Part shown: one piece after another, positions 42,187 through 48,874 of the stretch | How positions within the stretch are numbered: the stretch's first letter is position 1 | How the letters are laid out: each line of letters begins with the position of its first letter | Source of the DNA: a virus | DNA length: 64,000 nucleotides | IMG/VR virus record: IMGVR_UViG_3300042867_001289 | Coordinates: 1 to 64,000 of that record | Direction: 5' to 3' (one strand) | The notes under the pieces: model-generated | Seen by the model: only the letters and a program-made list of their open reading frames with translations | Told to the model about the DNA's origin: nothing | Database searches by the model: none | Program-made: the position numbers and the translations under genes

Positions 42187-42215
42187 TTGACAGACTGCAC
42201 CCTGTATGGCATACT
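42187..42215 (+). promoter_or_regulatory. Promoter of the gene at 42244
   Basis: TTGACA, 17 bp, CATACT, leader GGAGTCTCACCAAC. Confidence 0.83.
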
Positions 42216-42243
42216 GGAGTCTCACCAACGAACAGGAGCAGTT

Positions 42244-42414
42244 ATGAATGACCTAGATATGATGATGGCGCTATGCGGCCAGCCAACAGCCGCAGAGACC
42301 GCACAAGAAGCACTGAGCTTCCTGCTCGTGGCTTGCGCAGTCGCAGGGCCAGCAAACAACGAGGAGCTAATCCTCGCAGCAAACATGCTCGCTGACGCAA
42401 TCAACAACCTCTAA
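42244..42414 (+). CDS. Small Ala-rich helical protein
   Basis: 56 residues: MNDLDMMMALCGQPTAAETA, FLLVACAVAGPANNEELIL. Moderately hydrophobic helices; may touch the membrane. No family recognised. Confidence 0.7.
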   Translation: MNDLDMMMALCGQPTAAETAQEALSFLLVACAVAGPANNEELILAANMLADAINNL

Positions 42415-42419
42415 GCGAC

Positions 42420-42450
42420 AAGGGGGGGGGCCGCAAGGCCTCCCCCTTTT
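42420..42450 (+). terminator. G-run hairpin with GCAA loop
   Basis: A run of G then CC-GCAA-GG and TCCCCCTTTT: hairpin plus short T run. Confidence 0.7.
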
Positions 42451-42476
42451 GCGCGCACCCACTTCTGCGTCCCGCC

Positions 42477-42707
42477 CTAGAAAAGCGTTTCCGTTTGCGG
42501 CGGGGCCTTCAACTTCTTCAACATCATACAAGTCTTACACATCCACCCCATCGGGGCTGTCGGCAAAGCCACAGCGTGAGCGCCACCGCCCTTACGGTTC
42601 TCAACCCAGCCAGTCACCTTCTTCCAGGTGCCCCGCTCTTTGGGGTTGATTTCCATTCCGCATTCTTCGCAAGTAAATAGTGGTGGGAGTCCCGATGTGT
42701 TTTTCAT
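42477..42707 (-). CDS. Zinc-ribbon protein, leaderless
   Basis: 76 residues. LFTCEECGMEINPKERGTW and GWMCKTCMMLKKL form two CxxC pairs flanking a basic loop. ATG 42707 starts seven bases after the -10 box, so there is no leader and no ribosome site. It differs from its neighbours, which all use the GTTTCACC leader. Confidence 0.82.
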   Translation of the reverse strand: MKNTSGLPPLFTCEECGMEINPKERGTWKKVTGWVENRKGGGAHAVALPTAPMGWMCKTCMMLKKLKAPPQTETLF

Positions 42708-42714
42708 ACTTGGA

Positions 42715-42743
42715 ATTGTACCAGCCCCAAACCCGTAAGTCAA
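42715..42743 (-). promoter_or_regulatory. Leaderless promoter of the zinc-ribbon gene
   Basis: TTGACT, 17 bp, TACAAT, then seven bases to ATG. Confidence 0.83.
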
Positions 42744-42802
42744 GGATATATTTGAGCGTGGCGGGACGCATGAGAGGGGGGAGGGTCTCGCCCTCCCCTG
42801 TC

Positions 42803-43021
42803 TCACTCCGCGGTGTAAACCTCGATCACTCGCCCGCCGAATGGCAAGAGCCATACGGTGCCGAGGAAGGTCTCTACCCCGTCCGTCTCTAGGGCCGCCG
42901 TGGGGTCCCCATGAGAGTCACGCTTGCTAGGTATACCCACCGTGTAGGTAGCCTCACCCCTAGCGTCCTCCCAAAGGATGACCCTTTGAGCGTCTTGTTG
43001 CCAATCATTCAATGTTTGCAT
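42803..43021 (-). CDS. Small hypothetical protein
   Basis: 72 residues from ATG 43021 with GAAAGG upstream. MQTLNDWQQDAQRVILWEDA, then beta-rich to GGRVIEVYTAE. No family recognised. Confidence 0.72.
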   Translation of the reverse strand: MQTLNDWQQDAQRVILWEDARGEATYTVGIPSKRDSHGDPTAALETDGVETFLGTVWLLPFGGRVIEVYTAE

Positions 43022-43050
43022 TGCACTGCCTTTCATTAGGTGATGACACT

Positions 43051-43079
43051 AGTATGGCATACACCTTACACCTTGTCAA
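43051..43079 (-). promoter_or_regulatory. Promoter of the gene at 42803
   Basis: TTGACA, 17 bp, CATACT, leader AGTGTCATCACC. Confidence 0.82.
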
Positions 43080-43097
43080 ATGCTAGCTGAGAACATC

Positions 43098-43113
43098 CTG
43101 AGAACGCCCTCAG
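43098..43113. promoter_or_regulatory. Dyad operator, one mismatch
   Basis: CTGAGA-ACGC-CCTCAG between divergent promoters. Confidence 0.65.
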
Positions 43114-43131
43114 ACAAACCATACGGTGCAT

Positions 43132-43160
43132 TTGACAGATTGCACCCTACATGGCATACT
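43132..43160 (+). promoter_or_regulatory. Promoter of the gene at 43189
   Basis: TTGACA, 17 bp, CATACT, leader AGTGTTTCACCAA. Confidence 0.86.
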
Positions 43161-43188
43161 AGTGTTTCACCAAACGACAGGAGTTACA

Positions 43189-43401
43189 GTGACAAACAGA
43201 AACGACATAGTAGGAATGTGGCGGGCAGCCTGCCAAGCTGACCCAAGCTTTGACGAGCCGCTAGAAGAGTGGCTAGACCAATGGGAATGGCAACAGCAAG
43301 CCGTTCGCAAAGTGCAGGACGCATGGGGAGTGCAGGATAGTGATATCCCACCCGCATGGTTCGATCCCACGCTCTGTGGTGAGAGCTGGGATGGCGAATG
43401 A
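43189..43401 (+). CDS. Small acidic Trp-rich protein
   Basis: 70 residues from GTG after AGGAG. NRNDIVGMWRAACQADPSFD, EEWLDQWEWQQQ, ending CGESWDGE. Acidic and helical. No family recognised. Confidence 0.72.
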   Translation: MTNRNDIVGMWRAACQADPSFDEPLEEWLDQWEWQQQAVRKVQDAWGVQDSDIPPAWFDPTLCGESWDGE

Positions 43402-43406
43402 GTTGA

Positions 43407-43424
43407 GGGGGGCTACGGCCCCCC
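43407..43424 (+). terminator. GC hairpin
   Basis: GGGGGGC-TAC-GGCCCCCC after 43189 gene. Confidence 0.7.
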
Positions 43425-43521
43425 ACCTCTTCGCGCCCGCACTTATGCGCCCCGCTACGAGAAGCTGCGCTAAGAACAACCAGGAGCCCCGCTAAATCAC
43501 TTCACCAAGCAGTGAAGATCA

Positions 43522-43576
43522 CAGCCCCGCCCCCAATTTCCCCCCAAAGCCTGACCCCTTTCTAAATTTCGGGGCT
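43522..43576. repeat. AGCCCCG...CGGGGCT intergenic repeat
   Basis: Copy with CAGCCCCGCCCCC start and TTTCGGGGCT end. Confidence 0.77.
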
Positions 43577-43653
43577 TTGGGACAACATGGGCACACACCC
43601 CTATCGGGACTGCGGAGGCGGGGGAAGGGCCGTAGCCCTTCCCCCCTTTTCCG

Positions 43654-43932
43654 TTAGCCGATTTCGCTGGCCATGATGGTCAGCTTTGCTGCCAACAGCT
43701 TGAGAGCCTCAGCCTGATCAGCTAGAGAGCCTTTCAGGAAGATGTTTGTGAAGGTTTTCTCTGCCGGGAAAGAGATTGACACAAACGGCTCAACGCGATC
43801 CCCCTTCACGAGGGTAATTGTTGCGTCTCTGACGGCTTCACGATCAACCCCGTGGATGTTGACGCTACCGTCAACATTGATGGACTTGATTTGGTCGCCT
43901 ACTGTCATGTAGGCGGTTGCGGATGTACTCAT
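43654..43932 (-). CDS. Small beta-rich protein
   Basis: 92 residues from ATG 43932. SATAYMTVGDQIKSINVDGS, VEPFVSISFPAEKTFTNIF and a C-terminal helix (DQAEALKLLAAKLTIMASEI). Mixed alpha/beta; no family recognised. Confidence 0.75.
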   Translation of the reverse strand: MSTSATAYMTVGDQIKSINVDGSVNIHGVDREAVRDATITLVKGDRVEPFVSISFPAEKTFTNIFLKGSLADQAEALKLLAAKLTIMASEIG

Positions 43933-43961
43933 GCTCTCTCCTTGTTGGTTGGTGTACTGCA

Positions 43962-43990
43962 ACTGTACTCTATAGGGTGTACCCCGTCAA
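43962..43990 (-). promoter_or_regulatory. Promoter of the gene at 43654
   Basis: TTGACG, 17 bp, TACAGT, leader GCAGTACACCAACC. Confidence 0.8.
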
Positions 43991-44008
43991 ATCGTAGCTA
44001 CAGCGAAC

Positions 44009-44024
44009 CTGAGACCGCTCTCAG
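44009..44024. promoter_or_regulatory. Dyad operator CTGAGA-N4-TCTCAG
   Basis: Perfect dyad with spacer CCGC between divergent promoters. Confidence 0.72.
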
Positions 44025-44042
44025 CTGCCGCTCATACTCGAT

Positions 44043-44071
44043 TTGCATTGTGCTTTGTACTGTGCAATAAT
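44043..44071 (+). promoter_or_regulatory. Promoter of the gene at 44100
   Basis: TTGCAT, 17 bp, AATAAT, leader AGTGTTTCACCAAC. Confidence 0.82.
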
Positions 44072-44099
44072 AGTGTTTCACCAACAGGAAAGAGCAGAC

Positions 44100-44279
44100 A
44101 TGCCAAACACACTCAACCGCTGCGATCAGTGTGAGGAACTCGTGCCAGAGGAACTCACAGAGGATGTCTACGGAAACGGGTTCTACTACTGCGATGAGTG
44201 CCACTACATCGACGTAGATGACGCTAGCGAGTGGGCGCAATTCGTCCACGACCACCGCCGAGGAGGTTACCTCGGCTAA
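44100..44279 (+). CDS. Zinc-ribbon protein, HRRGG family copy 2
   Basis: 59 residues: NRCDQCEELVPEELTEDVYG, YYCDECHYIDV, SEWAQFVHDHRRGGYLG. Paralogue of 38741 gene with conserved CxxC pairs and HRRGG end. Confidence 0.82.
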   Translation: MPNTLNRCDQCEELVPEELTEDVYGNGFYYCDECHYIDVDDASEWAQFVHDHRRGGYLG

Positions 44280-44284
44280 GCGAA

Positions 44285-44304
44285 GGGGGGCCGCAAGGCC
44301 TCCC
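44285..44304 (+). terminator. GNRA hairpin
   Basis: GGGGGGCC-GCAA-GGCCTCCC. Confidence 0.7.
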
Positions 44305-44426
44305 GCATTCGCGTTCCCACGGGGCTCCCACATACACGGCCACCCCAGGCGTCCCGCACCAAAAACTTGCACTCCACGCTATCGGGGCTGCGGGGAAGGT
44401 CCCACCCTTTCAGGTGGGACCCGCTC

Positions 44427-44759
44427 TCAGCCCCAGACCACATCCGTTTCGAGAACGTCCGCGAGCCTTGCGACTGCGATGACTTCCTTGACTCGCATTG
44501 CTGCCACGTTGATGAGTTGGCCGCCCGGAAATTGCACCGGAGGACACTCCGAAGCCTTAGAGAGAGCCTCGTCGGCATTGTCGAGCAGTACTGACGGAGC
44601 GCATTCGCCTTCTGCTTCGTCTCCGGGCATTGCACAGAGGCCGAAGAAGGCCATTGTGGTTACCCATGAGCTATAGCCCATTGAGGCTGGCTCAAAGCCT
44701 TCTGATGCGAGAGCATCGTACTGGCTTCTGGTTACTGATGGTTGGATTTGGACTCCCAT
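44427..44759 (-). CDS. Small hypothetical protein
   Basis: 110 residues, ATG after AAGGCCCTACC. GVQIQPSVTRSQYDALASEG, a central hydrophobic stretch (WVTTMAFFGLCAMPG), an acidic loop and a C-terminal helix (VAAMRVKEVIAVARLADVLE). No family recognised. Confidence 0.75.
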   Translation of the reverse strand: MGVQIQPSVTRSQYDALASEGFEPASMGYSSWVTTMAFFGLCAMPGDEAEGECAPSVLLDNADEALSKASECPPVQFPGGQLINVAAMRVKEVIAVARLADVLETDVVWG

Positions 44760-44788
44760 TGGTAGGGCCTTTCGTTAGGTGAGATACC

Positions 44789-44817
44789 ATTATGGCATGT
44801 ACCCTGCACCTTGTCAA
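44789..44817 (-). promoter_or_regulatory. Promoter of the gene at 44427
   Basis: TTGACA, 17 bp, CATAAT, leader GGTATCTCACC. Confidence 0.83.
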
Positions 44818-44834
44818 GTGTTGTCTGTGAGCGA

Positions 44835-44850
44835 CTGAGGATTATCTCAG
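44835..44850. promoter_or_regulatory. Dyad operator, variant
   Basis: CTGAG-N6-CTCAG between divergent promoters. Confidence 0.6.
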
Positions 44851-44867
44851 GTTGCCATGGCATGGGC

Positions 44868-44896
44868 TTGACAGACTGCACCCTATAGGGCATAAT
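44868..44896 (+). promoter_or_regulatory. Promoter of the gene at 44925
   Basis: TTGACA, 17 bp, CATAAT, leader AGTGTTTCACCAAC. Confidence 0.87.
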
Positions 44897-44924
44897 AGTG
44901 TTTCACCAACAAGAAAGGCCCACC

Positions 44925-45086
44925 ATGGAAACCTACTACGAATACGAAGAGGATCAGTACCTCGCCGAACATGTCGACTGGATGGACGACTACGAAAGCG
45001 AAACACGCGACGAAGATGACTACGAAGAGTGGTGCTACGACTACTGCGAACAACGGGAGCCGGATGGCGACTGGGAATGCGACTGA
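44925..45086 (+). CDS. Very acidic Tyr-rich small protein
   Basis: 53 residues: METYYEYEEDQYLAEHVDW, then DDYEEWCYDYCEQ and ECD end. About a third of residues are D or E. DNA-mimic-like charge; no family recognised. Confidence 0.72.
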   Translation: METYYEYEEDQYLAEHVDWMDDYESETRDEDDYEEWCYDYCEQREPDGDWECD

Positions 45087-45092
45087 GTCAAC

Positions 45093-45112
45093 GGGGGGAC
45101 TTCGGTCCCCCC
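45093..45112 (+). terminator. UUCG hairpin
   Basis: GGGGGGAC-TTCG-GTCCCCCC, an extra-stable tetraloop stem. Confidence 0.85.
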
Positions 45113-45250
45113 AACCCAACCAAAGGAGGAAACGTAAAAAACGCCGCCGACTGGCGGAGAACAGACTGCGAGTCCACACCGGAAATTGACCTACCGGGGC
45201 TTCACGCCGAAACGGGGATGTGGCGCACAATGGAGTTCAACCAGTCACCA

Positions 45251-45268
45251 GGGGGCCGCAAGGCCCCC
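45251..45268 (+). terminator. GNRA hairpin without an obvious gene
   Basis: GGGGGCC-GCAA-GGCCCCC, 165 bp after the last stop; the intervening sequence has no gene with a normal start. Confidence 0.65.
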
Positions 45269-45423
45269 ACTTTTCTATTCCCCAGCCCCGCTGAATCTTT
45301 CACACAAATCTGTTCACGGGGCTAAATAGCAAAAGCCTTTCGGCCCCCTGCACCGGTCACCACCAGTGCAGGGGAAGGGACTCGCTTCACAACAGCGGGT
45401 GAAGCAGAGCCCCGCCTGACCCC

Positions 45424-45639
45424 TTAGCTCTTGGCTAAGAGGTCACGGATATGGTCAGAGTTCGCAGGTGGAACTTCGTTGAACCCGTTCCCCTCTGTCT
45501 GATACAGGATGCGAGTAATTTCGTGGTGAAGGTAATCTGCGATTACTTGCGCAGCCTTTGGGTTATCTGGCAGTAGAGACTCTATGGCCTCATTGCCTAG
45601 GGTTACTAGGTTGATTATGTTTCGGGCTGGAGTTGCCAT
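45424..45639 (-). CDS. Small hypothetical protein
   Basis: 71 residues from ATG 45639. RNIINLVTLGNEAIESLLPD, AAQVIADYLHHEITRILYQT: helical. No family recognised. Confidence 0.72.
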   Translation of the reverse strand: MATPARNIINLVTLGNEAIESLLPDNPKAAQVIADYLHHEITRILYQTEGNGFNEVPPANSDHIRDLLAKS

Positions 45640-45669
45640 GTTTGTTCTTTCTGTTAGGTGATGAGTGTA

Positions 45670-45698
45670 AGTGTACACCCTAGGTGATGTCTTGTCAA
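45670..45698 (-). promoter_or_regulatory. Promoter of the gene at 45424
   Basis: TTGACA, 17 bp, TACACT, leader TACACTCATCACC. Confidence 0.82.
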
Positions 45699-45704
45699 GT
45701 TGTT

Positions 45705-45852
45705 GCGGGTCGCGCCCCTATGCCTAGGAACACAACCCGCCTACCGTACCGTCAAGCCCTGCAAATAGGCTCAAGAGGCTATAAAGCAATATAGACTCGA
45801 TTAGTACGAACCCCTCACTATTGCTTTGCACACAAACGGTGAGGTAACAACG
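45705..45852 (-). ncRNA. Candidate small RNA from an orphan promoter
   Basis: The 300-bp gap from 45699 to 45996 has a leftward promoter but no gene. The predicted transcript has a CCTCACC/GGTGAGG-type hairpin, and AAAGCAATA that can instead pair with a downstream TATTGCTTT, giving two exclusive structures, and ends near a GCGGGT/ACCCGC hairpin. It may be a small RNA or the relic of a lost gene. Confidence 0.4.
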
Positions 45853-45858
45853 AACACT

Positions 45859-45887
45859 ATTATTGCACACTATAGGCCACAACGCAA
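45859..45887 (-). promoter_or_regulatory. Orphan promoter
   Basis: TTGCGT, 17 bp, AATAAT, start AGTGTT as in the gene promoters, but the following leader diverges and no gene follows. Confidence 0.7.
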
Positions 45888-45904
45888 ATCACGCTACAAG
45901 CAAC

Positions 45905-45920
45905 CTGAGAGAGTTCTTAG
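45905..45920. promoter_or_regulatory. Dyad operator, one mismatch
   Basis: CTGAGA-GAGT-TCTTAG between the orphan promoter and the one at 45939. Confidence 0.62.
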
Positions 45921-45938
45921 ACAACTCACGCAGTGGAG

Positions 45939-45967
45939 TTGACAGACTGCAAGGTGTATGGCATACT
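45939..45967 (+). promoter_or_regulatory. Promoter of the gene at 45997
   Basis: TTGACA, 17 bp, CATACT, leader AGTGTTTCACCAAC. Confidence 0.86.
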
Positions 45968-45996
45968 AGTGTTTCACCAACGAACAGGAGAAACAA

Positions 45997-46233
45997 ATGA
46001 TAGACATCAAAATTTGCTCAGACTGCGCAATGTGGGTAGCCAACCTCGATGACTCAGCAGTCGACAATGACGACAGAGGCAACGAGTACCGCCAACGCCG
46101 TGACGAAGGCCTAGAGTCCTTCAGCGGCTGCGTTGTGGTCAATATGGACGACGACGGCTACGGCTTCACTCATAACGGCTGCGACATATGCGGCCAGACT
46201 GGTCACCACGGCATCAGCGCCACAGTGTTCTGA
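45997..46233 (+). CDS. Small protein with two CxxC pairs
   Basis: 78 residues. IKICSDCAMWVANLDD and NGCDICGQTGHHG form a split zinc site with an acidic/basic middle (NDDRGNEYRQRRDEG). ATG after AGGAGAAAC. Similar proteins are common in actinophages, function unknown. Confidence 0.78.
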   Translation: MIDIKICSDCAMWVANLDDSAVDNDDRGNEYRQRRDEGLESFSGCVVVNMDDDGYGFTHNGCDICGQTGHHGISATVF

Positions 46234-46240
46234 GAGAACG

Positions 46241-46264
46241 GGAGAGGGGCGAAAGCCTCCCTCC
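46241..46264 (+). terminator. GNRA hairpin
   Basis: GGGAGAGGGGC-GAAA-GCCTCCCTCCC with one bulge. Confidence 0.68.
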
Positions 46265-46403
46265 CACTTTCTCGCGCCCACGGGACCCCCGCCACCCCCG
46301 ACAACCGGCACGCCCCGCACACAACAAAAGTCAAGTCCACTCAACAAAAGTCAAGCAACGGGGCCAGCAAGCTGGGGAAGGCCGTAGCCCTCCCCTTGCT
46401 CAC

Positions 46404-46691
46404 TCACCAGCCTCTCACGACTATCGAACCGTCACCGACTTCGACGACCGTTGTGTTGTGTCCTAGTTCTTCTAGGCTGTCGATCTCGTGGCCGGTGTCT
46501 TCAACGTACTCCTCAAAAGAGTCGTAGACGGCATAATCGCAGCGAAAACCAATGGGATCTAGTTCGATCCCTGGCTCATCAGCGAAGGTGTCTTCTAGGT
46601 AGTTGAAGAAGGCCACCGCTGCGTTGTAGGGCCAGTCAGCGAATTGCCGCATGGCTTGAGCGAAGTCTGATTCTGAAACTGTCTGATACAT
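46404..46691 (-). CDS. Acidic ESDFAQ-family protein, copy 1
   Basis: 95 residues from ATG 46691: MYQTVSESDFAQAMRQFADW, GIELDPIGFRCDYAVYDSF, then TTVVEVGDGSIVVRGW. Paralogous to the genes at 47171 and 48875. Distantly similar to a widespread small family in phages and plasmids with a FF/LFxYLE, ELDxIxxxCxY and DGSxIVQxF layout (from memory). Strongly acidic, compatible with DNA mimicry. Confidence 0.82.
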   Translation of the reverse strand: MYQTVSESDFAQAMRQFADWPYNAAVAFFNYLEDTFADEPGIELDPIGFRCDYAVYDSFEEYVEDTGHEIDSLEELGHNTTVVEVGDGSIVVRGW

Positions 46692-46721
46692 GTTGACTCT
46701 TTCTGTTAGGTGATAGGTACA

Positions 46722-46750
46722 ACTATATAGGCTAGGTTGCTTGCCGTCAA
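46722..46750 (-). promoter_or_regulatory. Promoter of the gene at 46404
   Basis: TTGACG, 17 bp, TATAGT, leader TGTACCTATCACC. Confidence 0.82.
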
Positions 46751-46768
46751 ATTGACTATAAGAGTTTC

Positions 46769-46784
46769 CTGAGAGCCGACTCAG
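46769..46784. promoter_or_regulatory. Dyad operator, one mismatch
   Basis: CTGAGA-GCCG-ACTCAG between divergent promoters. Confidence 0.65.
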
Positions 46785-46802
46785 CCTCACTCTAGCTACC
46801 GC

Positions 46803-46831
46803 TTGACAAGGTGCAACCTACATGGCATAAT
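46803..46831 (+). promoter_or_regulatory. Promoter of the gene at 46859
   Basis: TTGACA, 17 bp, CATAAT, leader AGAGTTTCACCAAC. Confidence 0.85.
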
Positions 46832-46858
46832 AGAGTTTCACCAACAAGGGAGCCACCA

Positions 46859-46978
46859 ATGAATGCAAATTTGATCAACATCGACTGGGTAAACCAGTTC
46901 AGCGCAGTTCAACAGTTCGGAGCAGGACTAATCATAGCGTCCACAATCCTCTCAATCGACTGGCTAAGAAAGCGGTAA
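46859..46978 (+). CDS. 39-residue membrane peptide
   Basis: MNANLINIDWVNQFSAVQQF followed by a hydrophobic GAGLIIASTILSIDW and LRKR end. One amphipathic helix plus a short membrane helix. Second such peptide in the zone (see 40784). Confidence 0.65.
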   Translation: MNANLINIDWVNQFSAVQQFGAGLIIASTILSIDWLRKR

Positions 46979-47170
46979 CCGGAAGGGGGCGCAAGCCCTC
47001 TGTTCCCGCACGCCCCGCCACCCCAAACCCCTGGTCTCAGCAACGGGGCTCACCCACATCTTCCAGATAGCCACCTCACACATTTCAGGTAGCTACGTCC
47101 CGCCCGGATTGTTTGAACCTGGGCTATCGGGGCTGACGAAGCGGGAGAGGCCGAAGCCCCTCCCAGTCGC

Positions 47171-47479
47171 TCACCATTCTTGGACGACGATTGAACCGTC
47201 TCCAACCTCTAGAACTAGGGTGTGTTCTGCTAGTTCTTCGATGTTGGCGACGTTGTCGTGGCCGTAGTCGCTCTTGTAAGCGTCGAAACTAGCGTGGACA
47301 CTGTAGGCACACCGGAAGGCGATGGGGTCTAGTTCGACCCCTGTGTCACCTTGACCGTAGCCAACTTCCCCGGCTACCTCTTCGATGTAGTCGAAGAGTA
47401 CAACCGAGGCGCTATAGGGCCAGTCTGCGAATTCTCGCATGACTTGGGCAAAGTCTGATTCTGTTACGTTCTGGTACAT
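47171..47479 (-). CDS. Acidic ESDFAQ-family protein, copy 2
   Basis: 102 residues from ATG 47479: MYQNVTESDFAQVMREFADW, GVELDPIAFRCAYSVHASF, TLVLEVGDGSIVVQEW. Close paralogue of 46404 gene with a seven-residue insertion (EVGYGQGD) before GVELDP. Confidence 0.83.
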   Translation of the reverse strand: MYQNVTESDFAQVMREFADWPYSASVVLFDYIEEVAGEVGYGQGDTGVELDPIAFRCAYSVHASFDAYKSDYGHDNVANIEELAEHTLVLEVGDGSIVVQEW

Positions 47480-47509
47480 GTTGGCTCTTTCTGTTAGGTG
47501 ATAAGTGCA

Positions 47510-47538
47510 ACTATACTTGACAGGTGCCACCCTGTCAA
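47510..47538 (-). promoter_or_regulatory. Promoter of the gene at 47171
   Basis: TTGACA, 17 bp, TATAGT, leader TGCACTTATCACC. Confidence 0.84.
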
Positions 47539-47613
47539 ATTTAGGTGCATGAAACCTGAAGCCTTTCTCAGTTTGTTCTCTGTTCGTGACCTCCGAAACA
47601 GAGAACAGATTAG

Positions 47614-47629
47614 CTAAGAGCGTTCTCAG
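47614..47629. promoter_or_regulatory. Dyad operator, one mismatch
   Basis: CTAAGA-GCGT-TCTCAG inside a longer AGCT...AGCT dyad, upstream of the 47647 promoter. Confidence 0.6.
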
Positions 47630-47646
47630 CTAGCCGACACGAAGAC

Positions 47647-47675
47647 TTGACGCCTTGCACCCTATAAGCTACAAT
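47647..47675 (+). promoter_or_regulatory. Promoter of the gene at 47703
   Basis: TTGACG, 17 bp, TACAAT, leader GATGTTTCACC. Confidence 0.84.
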
Positions 47676-47702
47676 GATGTTTCACCTAACGAAAGGCAAA
47701 CA

Positions 47703-47918
47703 ATGAACCTAGACAAAGAAATATGGGAAGGGTGGACAGTCGCCGACTACGTCGGAGAACTTGAACCACTATTTGACATGATCATGAGCAACGGATCATG
47801 GCAGAAACCCTTCACCTCAAAGGCGCAAGTCAAAGAATGGTGCATGGACAACCAGCCCGGATACAAAAAGAACATCCCAGACGTCGTCAACTACCTCTGG
47901 GGGAAAACCTGCAACTAG
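47703..47918 (+). CDS. Small hypothetical protein
   Basis: 71 residues: MNLDKEIWEGWTVADYVGEL, then FTSKAQVKEWCMDNQPGYKK and VVNYLWGK. Helical, Trp-rich. No family recognised. Confidence 0.74.
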   Translation: MNLDKEIWEGWTVADYVGELEPLFDMIMSNGSWQKPFTSKAQVKEWCMDNQPGYKKNIPDVVNYLWGKTCN

Positions 47919-47923
47919 CAGGC

Positions 47924-47941
47924 GGGGGCCGCAAGGCCCCC
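47924..47941 (+). terminator. GNRA hairpin
   Basis: GGGGGCC-GCAA-GGCCCCC. Confidence 0.75.
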
Positions 47942-48149
47942 ACCTTCTTACGCCCACGGGACTCACACCCCAAGCGACAAACACGACAGCCCCGCCGAAA
48001 CATTCGGACAGGGCTTACTGCGGGACTCATGGTGAAATGAGGGAGCAGGTGGGGAGGCTCACCACAACCGTCCCCACCGCTTCACCTCGTTAGCAGGCTA
48101 TCACCTCGAAGAGGTCTTGTGTGACTTCTCCTGGTAGCCCCGCTAAGGC

Positions 48150-48422
48150 TTAGATGTTATTCTCTTCCTCGCAAAGGGTTACTAAAATGGCATCTTCGTC
48201 TGCCTTTTCGTAGTATCCCATAATGTCTATGCCACCTGAGTCGATGAATCCTGTTTCCTCGATCCATGCAGGTGCTTCATATCTAAGACTTTCCCAGCGA
48301 TAACCGGTGCTGCGGGCTGCCTCTTCGATCCAAAGGACCATCTGGGAAACAGCATCTTCTGGGTTGGCTGCATCAAACTTACATGACACGCTTACTGTGT
48401 ATTCTTCAAGTTCTTCGTTCAT
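48150..48422 (-). CDS. Small acidic protein
   Basis: 90 residues: MNEELEEYTVSVSCKFDAAN, SQMVLWIEEAARSTGYRWES, ending CEEENNI. Beta-alpha start then acidic tail. No family recognised. Confidence 0.74.
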   Translation of the reverse strand: MNEELEEYTVSVSCKFDAANPEDAVSQMVLWIEEAARSTGYRWESLRYEAPAWIEETGFIDSGGIDIMGYYEKADEDAILVTLCEEENNI

Positions 48423-48455
48423 CGTGTGGCTCCTTGTGTTGGTTGGTGTGTAATC

Positions 48456-48484
48456 ATTGTAGCAGGCACCTGACAGCTTGTCAA
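48456..48484 (-). promoter_or_regulatory. Promoter of the gene at 48150
   Basis: TTGACA, 17 bp, TACAAT, leader GATTACACACCAACC. Confidence 0.84.
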
Positions 48485-48499
48485 GTACCTGCTACGGAA

Positions 48500-48706
48500 T
48501 TACTTCCTTCTCTCAGCAAGCTCGTCACGAACGGCTGCCCAATTTTCCTGAGCTTCACGAACGGCTGCACGCTCAGCATCGACGATGTCCTGAGCGTTCC
48601 TGATACGAACGTAGGACGCTTCGATACGACGCTCTAAAACGCCTTCAGTGTATTCCAGCTCATCGGTTGTAGAATCTGCAATTCTACTCTCAAAGAATGT
48701 ACTCAT
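48500..48706 (-). CDS. Small coiled-coil protein
   Basis: 68 residues: TTDELEYTEGVLERRIEASY, VDAERAAVREAQENW, AAVRDELAERRK. Continuous helix, probably a coiled-coil dimer. Its 3' end abuts the 48456 promoter. Confidence 0.74.
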   Translation of the reverse strand: MSTFFESRIADSTTDELEYTEGVLERRIEASYVRIRNAQDIVDAERAAVREAQENWAAVRDELAERRK

Positions 48707-48737
48707 TGTTTCTTCTCTCTGCTAGGTGGTAGGTGTA

Positions 48738-48766
48738 ACTATACACGGCACCCGCCTACCAGTCAA
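48738..48766 (-). promoter_or_regulatory. Promoter of the gene at 48500
   Basis: TTGACT, 17 bp, TATAGT, leader TACACCTACCACC. Confidence 0.82.
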
Positions 48767-48783
48767 ATCGACGTACTCGCATC

Positions 48784-48799
48784 CTGAGAAATCGCTCAG
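48784..48799. promoter_or_regulatory. Dyad operator, one mismatch
   Basis: CTGAGA-AATC-GCTCAG between divergent promoters. Confidence 0.64.
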
Positions 48800-48816
48800 A
48801 TTCTCAAGCAGTGGAG

Positions 48817-48845
48817 TTGACAGCTTGCACATTGCATGGCATACT
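48817..48845 (+). promoter_or_regulatory. Promoter of the gene at 48875
   Basis: TTGACA, 17 bp, CATACT, leader AGTGTTTCACCTAG. Confidence 0.85.
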
Positions 48846-48874
48846 AGTGTTTCACCTAGCAGAGAGAAGAAACA

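Noticed and set aside
45128-45325. A frame beginning near NAADWRRTDCE that resembles a WhiB N-terminus
   Set aside because: No usable start (GTA at the expected place), the later WhiB cysteines are missing and the rest is hairpin sequence; at most a relic.
45701-45850. A tRNA-like GGGTTCG box on the minus strand
   Set aside because: No acceptor or anticodon stem can be built around it.
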